Shown in pieces: positions 1-12,053 of a DNA stretch of 64,000 nucleotides; position 1 is the stretch's first letter; every line of letters starts with the position of its first letter. Under the pieces are notes generated by a model. It saw nothing but the letters and a program-made list of their open reading frames with translations. It was not told where the DNA came from and did no database searches. Source of the stretch: Physcia stellaris (Eukaryota > Ascomycota > Lecanoromycetes > Caliciales > Physciaceae); NCBI GenBank assembly GCA_018902385.1, contig JABSSW010000005.1, positions 744,001-808,000 of the forward strand, in the 5' to 3' direction. Made by a program: the position numbers and the translations under genes.

Positions 1-1237
1 TTATCATCGGAGAGACGAGTAACGCCATCAGGTAGGGTAGCGTGTGTATTCCGGATACCTTTGCCGTCGTTCCAAGAACAGCCTGGAAATAGAAAGGGAG
101 GTAGTTGACATGGGCACCAATGGCCATGGTCATGAAGATGGTGAAGATACAACCTATAGCGGGTGTCCGTTGAGAGATTATGCGAAGTGGTATGGTTGCT
201 CTAGACGATTTGTATCATTGCATGTTCGTTGGGGGCAAAGCGAGTACATACCTGTCTTTGAGTCGTATCTGCAGTGTAACGAACCCAACACTTAGAAGAG
301 CAGACCCAAGCAGACAGCCCCAGACGTTCGGAGCGCTCCATGAATAGGCCGTCCCTCCCCACTGCAAGGCTAAAAGTAGACAGACGAAAGCTGCAATCAA
401 TAGAAAGGCACCCACGATATCGATTCTCGCTAGCTTCTGCCTTGTCGACAGAGAAATGGCTAGATGTGTTGGTGCAGGCGGTTTGAGAACCATGATGATA
501 ATCATGAATGCCACAAAGCCGATAGCTACACGACGTTAGCATTAGAAACTGCTAGAGGCATTGAGATAGATAGCACTTACGGAGATTCACCCAGAAGCAG
601 AATCTCCACGTCAAAATGGCAGAATCGGTAAAAACTCCTCCAAGAAGAGGCCCTGCCGCTGAAGCTACGCCGTACATGCTTGTGACAACCGAAACATAGA
701 AGTGCCTCTTACTGGCTGGGACTGCGTGCGCCATGAGCGTTAAAGTTCCACACCACAAGCCGCCCCCGGCCGCTCCTGAGATTAATCGACCCATGATGAA
801 AGCAATTGAGTTCGGTGCTGAGGCGCTGACAGCAGATCCTATCTCGAAGATCGCTATCGACACCAGGTACACAGTCTTAACAGGGAAGATGGTGCATAGC
901 TGTCCGAAAGCCGGCTGGAAGGACATAAGTGTCAAGAAGTAAGAGCTGCCGTACCATCCAACGAGACTCAGATCCTTGAACTCGGTTGTAATTTTGGGAA
1001 TAGCGGTAGCTACAGCGAAGGCATAAGACATTTGGATCTATGCAGGATAAGACCCTGCTTACCTATTATATAATTATCAAGAGCAAGAATCAATACCACA
1101 AACATAAGCCCTATTGTCACTAGGATAAAGGTAAGACCGTGAGGGTAATCTTCATCTTGACGAGAAGCTGCAGTTGATATTGGCAAGTTTTTCTCGGTGT
1201 CCTCTTTACCGGTTTCGGCATTGGCGTCCATCATCAT
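1..1237 (-). CDS. MFS efflux transporter, DHA2 type (3' end off the left edge)
   Basis: Major facilitator superfamily exporter, probably a plasma-membrane drug/H+ antiporter that exports the product of the neighbouring polyketide synthase. Exons on the minus strand: 1063-1237, 581-1009, 252-525 and 1-200, continuing beyond the window. The introns (1010-1062, 526-580, 201-251) are GT...AG, and each join restores family motifs: ALDNYIIATAIP at the end of helix 1 (the DHA2 antiporter motif), WRFCFWVNLPIG, and KDRATIPLRI. The sequence SAAGPLLGG matches MFS motif C. The start is the first ATG of three in a row at 1237; the N-terminus is about 30 hydrophilic residues. Roughly 360 residues of an expected 500-580 are visible. 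It diverges from the PKS across a 1.6 kb promoter region, the usual layout of an exporter in a metabolite cluster. The exported compound is inferred, not shown. Confidence 0.9.
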
Positions 1238-1337
1238 GCTGCAAATTCTCTCATTCGAGCAATGTGCCACTGGTATAGAACACAAACGGGAAGAAGCGTT
1301 CCTGTTGTAGGCTGTCGAGAGGATGCCGGCTATAACC

Positions 1338-1401
1338 GTGCTGCACTATGTTACCTAATCGCGTACCTTAAGAGCCCCGCGATTAGTGAAGCACGATTAG
1401 G
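1338..1401. repeat. Degenerate palindromic repeat, copy A
   Basis: The left arm (1338-1363) reads GTGCTGCACTA, then 7 extra bases, then TAATCGCG. The right arm (1378-1401) is CGCGATTAGTGAAGCACGAT followed by TAGG. The same arm consensus, TAATCGTGCTGCACTAATCG, occurs at 19951-20003. The pair looks like terminal inverted repeats or a short miniature element left by a DNA transposon, but no transposase is visible. Confidence 0.6.
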
Positions 1402-1959
1402 ACATCTGTGTGACTGCGATAGCTGTGTTTGAATTGACCTCGGCATAGTCGAAGAGGATGGCGTAACGTCAGAGCAACACAGTAGTGACACCTGCCACAT
1501 CAAGAGCAAACCACCAGTCGTACATTTTGGCAGTAAGAGCAAGGACAGCGTCCGCAAAGAACGTAGCGCATTACGAGGATCACACGGCCTTGTGTATCCA
1601 ATCGCGGAACAATGCATGAAGGCAAGCATCTATTGGTCCCGCGTTGGACAAGATAGAGTACTAACTTTGGGGCAAGGCACTTCCTGGGTAAACATGACAT
1701 AATTGTATCGCCACCACATTTTGTTGGATTGCATCACTGATACCCGATGCTGGCACAACCGTGGTACGATTGTATCTCATGCCTGCGAGCTGCTGCCTGG
1801 TTCGCGTTGGATGAGACACAAGTGTTCGCCTCGTCTGTATTGCTTGCAGCTTATGTTCGATGCCGAAGCGTGAAGCCCGAGTCCATACTGCATTCAGATG
1901 CAAGAAATCGGAGGCTGAATGCAGGCAGCCCGATAACAGATGTACGCGACGTTGGTCCT

Positions 1960-1997
1960 ACGGAGTAGTAAGTACCTTACGGAGTAGTAAGTACCTT
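1960..1997. repeat. 19-base perfect tandem duplication
   Basis: Two perfect copies of ACGGAGTAGTAAGTACCTT lie directly end to end (1960-1978 and 1979-1997). This is either replication slippage or a duplicated regulatory site in the MFS/PKS intergenic region; the sequence does not say which. Confidence 0.8.
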
Positions 1998-2659
1998 ATC
2001 GCCAAACACTTCAGGTTTCACGTGACGTCATCTCGCGTTAGACCTTCACCCTGATTGGCTGTGCCTTGCTCGTAACCGCGCGGAGGGCAAGTGGTAACTT
2101 TTCTTTGCAGCGCTCACAAATGTCCACATTCACCGAAGATGTAATCTTATCATACGTCTTGACAGTACACACCAAAGGATTTGCGATGAGAATACATCGG
2201 AGGTAACCCTTGCAAGTCGATTGCATAAGTGTAAACAGCAATTGTAATGGCTGGTTGCCCAGCTGTTCTTTCTCCGGAGATGTATCCAAGCACGGCTACT
2301 GCTGACGCGCATAAATGATAAGCTGACTGCAGAAAAGTCTCGTCTGTGTGCGACTGATCCGTGAATTGGTCTCAAAACTTTGTCCCACGAGCTGTGCTAC
2401 TTCAAATTACAGGGGTCGAGCAGCTGTGTTCATTGGTAGGAGTCTCTGAAGTGGATTACACTCTCAGCAAAGATGTCGGGTCTGCAACCCTGCTCGCATT
2501 ATGGCATATTTCGCGAAGGAGGCACAGTTCCCGTATCCACCGGGCCTCACCGCATTCAATCACCAATAAGGCAAGAGAACACTATAGTACTTTTGACGAA
2601 TGTGTCATGGCCTGTATCCACTACAGTACCATAACACAGTCACTACTCTTATTTCGCCC

Positions 2660-2720
2660 ATCTTAGGTCTCCTTCTTTGTAATTACACATTAATGATTTA
2701 GGAAGAAGGAGACCTAAGAT
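2660..2720. repeat. Perfect 18-base inverted repeat upstream of the PKS
   Basis: The left arm ATCTTAGGTCTCCTTCTT (2660-2677) is exactly complementary to the right arm (2703-2720), with a 25-base A/T-rich spacer. It ends about 130 bases before the PKS ATG, so it may lie in the promoter or 5' leader. Possible roles are a dyad protein-binding site, a hairpin in the leader, or the trace of a miniature inverted-repeat element. Confidence 0.8.
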
Positions 2721-2850
2721 AAAGAAGTCTAGCAAAATTGAGAGAATGTTACCAGATCATAAAGCTTACTTAACTTTCCAATTACAACCCTTCATCCCAA
2801 TTTTGGGATATCTCCTCCCCGTATCGAGGGTTGAGCTTGAGTGACGAACG

Positions 2851-5800
2851 ATGCAAGATCATGCTCCCATCGCCATCCTTGGAATCGGTTGTCGCCTGCC
2901 TGGAGATATCAATGATACAGACCAGCTTTGGCACTTCTTGGCTGCAGGGCGTAATGCTTGGTCTAAAGTTCCAACTACCAGATACAATGAAGATGCATTT
3001 TATCACCCAAATCCGGAGAATGCTGGAACCACGAATCATCGTGGTGGTCACTTTCTCGACCGTGATCTGGCTGCATTTGATGCGCCGTTCTTCTCGTTGT
3101 CCCCACTCGAAGCTCAAGCTTTAAATCCTCAGCAGCGATTGCTACTGGAAGTGACGTACGAGTCATTAGAAAATGCCGGAATTCCCGTCGAACATGTTAG
3201 GGGCTCCAATACTGCAGTCTACGTCGCTTTATTCAACCATGACTTCGATCGGAACATCTACAAAGATCCAGACAACGTACCCAAGTTTCACATCACTGGT
3301 AGTGGCGACGCCATTGCTTCAAACCGTATCTCATATACGTATGATCTCAAAGGCGCGTCTATGACTCTAGACACTGGGTGCTCGGGCAGCCTGGTAGCGT
3401 TGCATCAAGCCTGCCAGAGCTTGCGCACTCGGGAATCCACGATGGCTATCGCATCCGGTGTTAGCCTTATCGTCAACCCGGACCACATGTCTGCGATGAG
3501 TAATCTACAGTAGGTGTTCACCCGTTGCCTAGAGCTATCGCTAATACATTTGTACAAGCATGCTCAATGACGACGGGAGATCCTATGCCTTCGATGCTAG
3601 AGGAAGCGGCTATGGTCGTGGCGAGGGTGCCACGAGCATCGTACTTAAGTGCCTGGACGATGCCCTGAAAGCGGGCGACAACATTCGTGCGGTGATACGG
3701 AGTAGCGGAGTCAATTCCGATGGAAAAACTACTGGCATTACACTGCCGGACCGACAGGCTCAACAAAGCCTTGAAGAGTCTTGCCTTCGATCTGCAATGA
3801 TAGAACCCCGAGACATTGCATATACTGAAGCACACGGCACAGGTACAGTGGCAGGCGATCATACCGAGCTTCAAGCGATAGCGAACGTATTTTGCCAACC
3901 AGACTCACGACGGAAACCTCTTCTAGTAGGATCCATTAAGTCCAACATTGGCCATCTGGAGAGCTCGAGCGGACTCGCCGGCTTGATAAAGGCTGTCCTC
4001 TCGGTGGAAAGAGGTCTTGTACTACCAAATGCAGACTTTCGATCGAAGAAGCCGAGCCTAAATTTCAATGATTGGAACATCAGGGTATGCATACGAACAT
4101 CTCAGCCTCCGATGAGTGTCTAACGTCCTGTAGATCCCCACCAAAGTAGAACCATGGCCTGTGGCAGGTGTACGCCGAGCATGTGTGAATAGTTTTGGCT
4201 ATGGGGGCACTAATGCGGTAAGCCCACCATAGTGCCTTTTCGCGAACATATGTCCTGTTCAAATCGTGTTAAGTGATTCTCTAGCATGTTATTCTTGAGT
4301 CACACGTAGGTGACTATGTTGAACATACCAGCCTGGTCGCAGACTTGTCTCAGTGTATGCCAGAACACAGAGTAGGCGACGAAGTCTTGAGCGCTTACCA
4401 AAGCTCAACCAAGACTACAGACACGGACCGCGCTATTGGTCGACCTCGGCTTTATGTACTGTCAGCTCACTCTAATGCATCACTTGTGCGATTAGTTGCA
4501 AAACTCAGAACGTGGGCCTCCAGAAAAATGAATTTCAATAAATACTCCGAGAACTTAGCCTATCATCTTGCAATACGACGGTCGATGATGCAGTGGCGGT
4601 ACAGCTTTGTTGCTACATCGCACTCCGGGCTTTTATCAAGCACAAGTGGCCACATACAGGGGACTCGTACAGCAGAACAACGTCAGATGGTCTTCATTTT
4701 TACGGGCCAAGGAGCTCAGTGGCCTGGCATGGGCCAGGAGTTACTCAATAGCAGCCATTCCTTTAAGGAATCCATCATGAGGTCTGACGCTATGCTTCGA
4801 AAATTAGGAGCTTCTTGGAGCCTTGTAGATCAAATGAGACTGGATGCGTCAAATTCTCGACTGCACCAGAGCGAGATAGCGCAGCCAGCTAGCACTGCCC
4901 TTCAGATTGCCCTGGTCGATCATCTTGCCAGTGTTGGGGTTTCACCCAATGTTGTAGTAGGGCACTCGAGTGGAGAAATCGGCGCTGCATATGCAGCAGG
5001 CTCGTTGTCTCACGCGTCGGCCCTCAAAGTCTCATACTGTCGTAGCTTTGTGTCCGAGATTTGTAGGCAGATGATCCCTGCTAAGGGAGCAATGCTTACC
5101 GTCAATCTGGAGCAAGAGAAATTATCACCTTTGTGTGCTAGCATACGCAGCGGAATGCTGAAGATTGCATGTATCAATAGCCCATCTAGCACTACAGTTT
5201 CAGGAGACGAATTCGCGATTCTGGAATTGTCCGAGTACCTAAGAAATTCAGGGATCATCAATAAAAGACTCAACGTGGACACTGCCTATCACTCGCACCA
5301 TATGCAGCTTGCGGCTTCCGATTACCATCGCTTACTGGGTATAACGGATCATCAAGCTGTACGAGATGGAATACATTTCATTTCTACGGTCACTGCTGAT
5401 CTCAAGATTGATGGCTTCAACTCGGACTACTGGGTGGAAAATCTAGTATCGAAGGTCCGCTTCTCTGATGCATTGCGAAGGTATGTGCATTTGGACGGAG
5501 ATTCGATCGCTGGGGTCTCGCACTCATCAACGCGCTTCATTCTTGAGATTGGACCGCACAAGGTCTTGGGCTCACCCATCCGTCAAAGTATCATGCAGAT
5601 GACAGATCATTTCCCATATCAGTATCACCCACTCTTAGAGAGGGATCGTAACGCTGTACAAACAACATTAGAGGTGGTTGGGAAACTTTTCGATCACGGT
5701 CATACAGTAGATCTAGCGACCATCAACGCCCTTCAGAAGCCCCGAGGCAAACATGCTATCCTACAGAATCTCCCTTCATACCCTTGGGACCATTCTCGGA

Positions 5801-8800
5801 CATATTGGCACGAATCACGCTTGAGTGAAGACCACAGATTTCGCTCATATCCTCCTCACGACTTACTAGGAGTTCGCATAAGTCACCAAACCCCTCTAGA
5901 ACCTTGTTGGCGGCACATTGTCAGCACAAAGGCCCTACCTTGGCTGGCCGATCATGTGGTCGATGGACTGATAATTTTTCCCGGAGCCGCTTATATCTGT
6001 ATGGCAGTCGAGGCTTTGCGCCAATGTGCCTCGTACAATAGTACTCTTTCTCCAGTTCAGGCTCTGCATCTTCGGCGTATTCATCTCTCGAAAGCGCTTG
6101 TAGTTCCAACAGGTACCGACAATATCGAACTTCTGGTCTGCTTCCGTGCGCAGGATTCAACAAACGTACCATATTTTGAGTTCCGGATATATGCAATTTC
6201 GCATGATCGAAGATGGCAAGAGCATTGCCGAGGGCAGATTATGGCGGACATAGCATCGCATTCTGCACTCGGCAATCCAGTCAGAGAATTCCTCGAGCTT
6301 CGGCGTAAGCTTGCTAGTAGACAATCGCATACGGACTGCGCAAAGTTATATACCCAGATGGATTCTAATGGCAACTCTTATGGACCCAGCTTTTCTAGGA
6401 TGAGGGCATTTAGTCTGCTTGACGGTTGTGCTTTTAGTGAGGTCGAGATCGCAGATATCAAATCAATTATGCCTTACAGCCACATAGAGCCACACGTCAT
6501 TCATCCTACCACTTTAGATGCATTATTACACACCTCAATTCCCATGTATACTCAACACGGCAATCCCGGATCTATTATGCCAATTTCAATCCGATCGATT
6601 ACAATATCCTCCAGTCTCCCTAGTGCGCCAGGAACGAGACTTCTGTCAACAACATCCCTAAACATCACCGGACATGACGCCGCCCAGGCGGACATTGAAG
6701 TCTTCGCAGCCGAAGGCGACCCTGACCAACTTCCAGTGTTGACGATTTCTCGTGCAGAACTTCGTCAAGTAGGGCGCACCTCTGCCCAAAACCAAATCGC
6801 ATCCACTACAAGAAGGGCGTACTACACAATGAAATGGGCCCCTGACTTAGATTACTTGTCTTCTCGCACAGTAAGGGTGCCCACGATAATGTCAGTCAAC
6901 GATCTCGTACAATACCTCCATCACAAGCAGCCACAGATAGCGATTCTCGAGATTGGATCCACAGCTGTACTCTCCTTTGGGAATACTTTTTCGGAGTATT
7001 TTGGTGAAACTATGTCATCATCCAACTTCATATCCACTTTTGCGGACAACAACGAGTTACAAGCCTTGCAGGGGACGATAACAAGCCAAAAGCATAGAAT
7101 CCAATACAAAAAACTCGACATTCATCAAAATGCTCTGGAGCAAGGTTTTCAAGCTTCGTCTTTTGACCTTGTGGTTGCGCTTCGGATTTTTGCAGACCCG
7201 ATCTTCAACAACGAGATCGCAAATGTCCGGAGACTTTTAAGATCAGGTGGCAGATTACTCCTCGGTGGGAATTCGATAGTTCGTGAGAAAGACTGTGCGA
7301 GTGTGCTGTCAGCGAACGGCTTTGATGATGTGGAATTTCAACTAGGAGATCAGGATTCAAGCATGATAATTAGCTCGAGAGCTACCGAAGCCTATCATCG
7401 GAGTCTCTTTCCGTGTGTTAGAATTATCGCCTCTGACAGTTTGAGAGGCTTTGCCCAAAACCTGCGCCTGGCAATAAAACAGACCAGTCTTCGAGTAACG
7501 CTTGAGTCATGGCCTTCGCCATCACCGTGTATTCAGGACATATATGTAATCGTGGATGACGTGGAAGACCCAATGTTACTCGACCCTGCAAAAGACCCAT
7601 TTGACCAAATGGTGCGTTTCTTAGGGGACCAGTGCTCTGTCGTCTGGATAACTTCACGCAAGCGGTCCTTTATGTCTGAGAGCCCGAATGCGGGCTTGGT
7701 AGTTGGGTTCGCAAGATCTGCTCGTACAGAGAACCCGAAGCTGAGAATCATCACCATTGATGTACAGGATGAGATCGAGAATTGCTTGCCGCCTGTCTCG
7801 CCCGTTCTTGTGGACCTTCTGTCTACTCTCTCCACAGAGTTCGCCCAGGAAACCCCTTGGATTGAAGCAGAATATGTCCTCCGGAATGGACAGTTACTGG
7901 TGCCTCGCCTTTGGCCGAATAGCGGAATAAAGGAATGGATCCAGCGGGAGCATGATTCCCAGAATTTTGAGATAGAAGAGTACTTAAATCCTGGTCATGT
8001 TGTGTCGCTGGATGCTTCTGCGGCGTCTCCGGAAATGTCTCATGGGCAGTAAACGGAAGCCTTTCTCAGAATCCATTAGGGCAACCCGCCGTAGAGATAA
8101 CCGTGAGAGCTCACTCGTTAGATCTGGACAACTACAATCTATCGAAGCCCCTACCGCAGCAGTTCTCAGGGGTCATTAACAGGGTTGGGCAGGATGTCAA
8201 GGGTAGATTTGAAGTAGGAGATCGCGTTTGCGCCTGGACCTGTGACGAAAATCTCTGCGTTAATTACGTGAGGGTGGATTGTCAAAATGTATCGCGTTTA
8301 CCAACATCGGTAGCATTTACTTCCGGAGCGATCTTACCGTTCCCCTTTATGGCAGCATACTACGCTTTGGTCGAAGTTGCAAGTCTACGGAAAGGCGAAT
8401 CAATATTGGTGGGTAATGTTGCTAGCGATACTGGAAAAGCGATCATACAACTAGCAACCTCGATTGGAGCTGAAGTTTTTGCCCTGGTCTCATCAGGGGT
8501 AGAGAAGGACAATTTGGTGGAACAATTGAACATTCCAGTCAGCAGGATTGCTTCCGATAGCGCGGCAGCGACCTTAGCGACTGATGCCCTGAGGCTGCGA
8601 CCAGAGGGCTTTGATATGATATTCTATGACTCTCACGAGGACAAGTTGTCCAGACTCTTCACATACCTCGCCCCATTTGGAACTTTTGTGTATATGCAAC
8701 CACACGCGATCTCATCTCCGGACGGCATCATTAAGCTCCCGGCTGATCATTATGCTACATTCACTTCTTTCGCTCTGCCTACTCTTATGCAGCTCAGACC

Positions 8801-11800
8801 ACAAAGGCTAGCGGGACTTTTAACAAAGGCTATGTCTTTGTTCGACGTCAGTCGTATAGTTCTAAGTCAAGTCGATGTATTGTCCATTTCTGAGGGCCAT
8901 GATGTCCTTCAACAAGCTCGCTCTAGGAAGCGCTTCGGTCGGGTTGTTCTCGAAGCCGACGACACCACGCGGATCAGGTTGCCACGTGATCAAACCCAAA
9001 TGGTCAATACTAGAGAGTCTATATTTTGTGTAGACTCAACTTATATCATCGCTGGAGGACTGGGATCTTTGGGGATGAAATTATGCCGCTTTTTGGCACG
9101 CTGCGGTGCGAAGACGATTATAATTTTGTCTCGAAGAATCCTCACCGAAGCTGAGAAACAAACTCATGAAAACCATCTTCGCTTGATAGCTCACGATATC
9201 AGATTACTCATCATGGTTTGCGATATATCTAATCCCGCCATGCTTGACGACGTTATGTCCGCCATCAAAGAAATGAGTCTCCCTCCAATACGAGGTGTGA
9301 TTCAGGCTGCAGCAGTGCTTCAGGTCTGTAGCTCTGAAGTTTTAGAGTCCTGTTTGTTGCTGACAGCGTAATTCCAGGATCGGATTCTCGAGCGTATGAC
9401 GGTAGAAGACTACAAAGTTCCTCTAAAGACCAAAGTCCATGGCACATTGAATCTTAGCAAGAGATTCGATACAACGGAACTTGATTTCTTTATTATGTTA
9501 TCTTCGCTCAGTGGCATCGTAGGCAGCAGAGGCCAAGCCAATTATGCAGCTGGTAATACTTTTCAGGACGCTCTGGCTAATCAACAGCACAAGTCTCGGA
9601 CCGTTTACATTTCGATTAACCTTGGATTGATGGAGAACACTGATGCCTACAATGACCTAGAAGGCCAAAAACGTACCAATAACTTACTTCGGCAGGGATG
9701 GCTTCCCATGAACGAGGACGAAATGTTCGCTCTGTTAAGCTATGCCATTTCTCCTGAAGGCCGCAAAGCTTCATGCCGGCAGATCGTCACCGGCATTGAC
9801 AGCAGATCCATACATGAAGCTCAAAACCCTACTGCAGTTATACAAGGCACAATGTTTACCCACATTAGGGGTTCGGATACCAGCGAAAGTGACCCAAGCT
9901 TCCCTCATGATAGCCACTGCCGAATATCGGCAATTAAAGAAGCACCCAGTGTAGCGCACGCATGCCAGCTAGTTACTGATGCAGTCACCTGTCAGCTTTC
10001 GACAATTATCGCTCTCGAATATGATAAATTTCCCCGAGATGCTTCAATGATAGACCTGGGCCTTGACTCGCTGTTAGCCGTTGAATTGAAGAATTGGATC
10101 GCTCGTGAGTTTGATGCTCCCATTCAGGCATCCGAGATACTGGATCAACCCAGCGTGGTCGCGCTAGCGACCAAAATTCTTTCTAGGTCGGGTCTACTGC
10201 GGGACAAGAAATCTGACGACATGAGAACCAATGATGTAGAAGTAGACCCGGGTTCTATATCGCTAACCCCGAGTGAAGTGAAGAATCTGAGTGCCGAAAC
10301 TCCCGACAGTCGAATCCACGTGCTCCCAAATTTACCTATTCCAAACCTCAACGGCTCATTGGAGCTATACGTAGCTTCCGCGCGCCCATTTCTGTCAGAC
10401 GAGCAGTTTGAGAATACCTGTGTGGCTGTACAGAATTTTCAGGAGGGCCTTGGTCAAAAGCTCCAAGATCGGTTGATAGACCGATTGCACCGTCTGCAGA
10501 GCGATGGATGGCAATATCAGCTTCACGTTGATGGCATATATCTTAAGAGACGCGAACCAATCCACCCGTACGGTACATTCTACGGTAGCCACATTTTGAC
10601 AGGTACGCCACACAGCCAGGCCGAGCGTGCGGCTATCATCTCCGCGGCGGCCTTCGGATTCAAGCAACGTCTTGACGCTGGGGAGGTCGAACAAGACTAC
10701 CTGAATGAGGAGCCAATGTGCATGGATTCCTTGAGATGGCTATTCAACACCAACCGGCAGCCTGGCCTCGATATAGATAACGTGCACAAATATCCTGGCA
10801 ATGATTACCTGGTAGCCATGAAGCAAGGTCAATTCTTTCAGGTCATGCTCGCTCACAATGGATGCCCTGCAAGTGTAGCAAGGCTCGAGAGCGATTTCAA
10901 AGCGATATTAAACGTACCTGGCGAGAGACAATTCAGCGTGGCTGCGCTGACCGCTGAAGAGCGGAACACCTGGGCAAATCTTCGAAGCAATTTGGAATTA
11001 CTAAGTGCTGCCAATGTTGACTTACTCCGCATGATTGAAGCTGCATCCTTCGTTCTTTGTCTGGACGCCGGTTCTCCTATGGACCCTAGCCAACGGGCCA
11101 ACCAGTTTTTGCTGGGTGAACCATCAAATCGCTGGAGCGATAAGTCATTGCAATTTGTAGTCTGCGAGAATGGTGTCTCTGGATACATTTGCGAACACAG
11201 CATGCTTGACGCCGCTTCGGTAAAGCAACTAAACAAATGCATCACAGGTGCGATTGCAGTTCACAAAACGAAAGTCCAACCGCAAGTCCACGCAACCTGT
11301 CAAGAGGAAACTCCCAAAGGCTACCAATTCAAGATCAATACACCGATCGTAAATTCAATCATAGCTGCGGAGGACAGATTCCATGCGAACTATCAGCCAA
11401 TAGAGTTCACCCACCACGAAATATCTGGCTTCGGCAAGAAAGCTCTCGATAACTATAAGCTGACCCATAAGACTGGCGCGCAGCTACTCATCCAAATCGC
11501 AGCAACAACATTCTACGGAAAACAATATCCATCTTGGGAGACCGTCACAACGATGCCATTCCACAAAGGCCGCCTAGACTGGATGCAAGTCGTGTCGGAA
11601 CCAATGCATGCCTTCTGTCAAGCCGCAACGGACGCATCCACTCCCAACGCTGAGGTATACGAACTGTTCCAGGCCGCTGCGAAGACACACACTGTCACCA
11701 GGACAAGAGTGGCGAGGGGCCATGGCTTTGCGGCCCATCTAGAGGCTTTAAGCGAAGTGCTGCAGAGCGATGAGGAACTGCCTGCACTGTTTCGGGACTC

Positions 11801-12053
11801 GACGTGGGACTTGATGCACGTGACCAACGCGCGGAAAATCAAGACCGATGCATCGGAGAACATGTTGGTGCAGGAAGGAGGCTTCTTCATGCCTGATCCC
11901 GAGAGTGTGTGGGTACACTATGAGATTGAAGATGATAGGTGTGTGTTCTGGGTTCAAAGCACGGAGGGCCGGACAGCGAGGTTCTGTGAAGCGCTGGATA
12001 TGGCGGCTGGTAGGGTTCGGTCTGTGCTCGATGGCCAGCGCCTCTCTGGTTGA
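2851..12053 (+). CDS. Highly reducing polyketide synthase with C-terminal carnitine-acyltransferase domain
   Basis: Iterative type I PKS of about 2,960 residues. Exons: 2851-3509, 3559-4084, 4134-4217, 4285 to about 7993, about 8080-9323, and 9378-12053. Domains in order: KS (Cys in LDTGCSGS, His in EAHGTG and in SNIGHL); AT (GHSSG, ~4970); DH (His in LADHVVDG, Asp in [10 protein letters not shown]); a short methyltransferase remnant (~6830-7400, no SAM-binding glycine loop); ER (~8050-8970, altered cofactor loop VASDTGK); KR (GGLGSLG; Ser and Tyr in MLSSLSG and ANYAAGN); ACP (LGLDSL); and an acyltransferase of the choline/carnitine family (~10300-12050, catalytic His in EHSMLD). In known fungal PKSs such a terminal domain releases the chain by acyl transfer to an alcohol acceptor. 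Only the exon 4/5 join is unresolved: either a weak intron at 7994-8079 or a one-base frame loss. Product unknown. Confidence 0.92.

Larger units (their letters stand above)
1238..2850. promoter_or_regulatory. Intergenic region between divergent MFS and PKS genes
   Basis: No supported gene lies here. The 1.6 kb must hold the promoters of both the exporter and the polyketide synthase. It contains three structured elements listed separately: a degenerate palindrome near 1338-1401, a 19-base tandem duplication at 1960-1997, and a perfect 18-base inverted repeat at 2660-2720, about 130 bases before the PKS start. The ORFs in this stretch are short and show no family motifs. Confidence 0.6.

Noticed and set aside
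7400-8000. Possible separate gene between methyltransferase remnant and ER of the PKS
   Set aside because: This part is the usual structural segment of highly reducing PKSs and stays in the main frame; there is no sign of a stop and new start before 8050.
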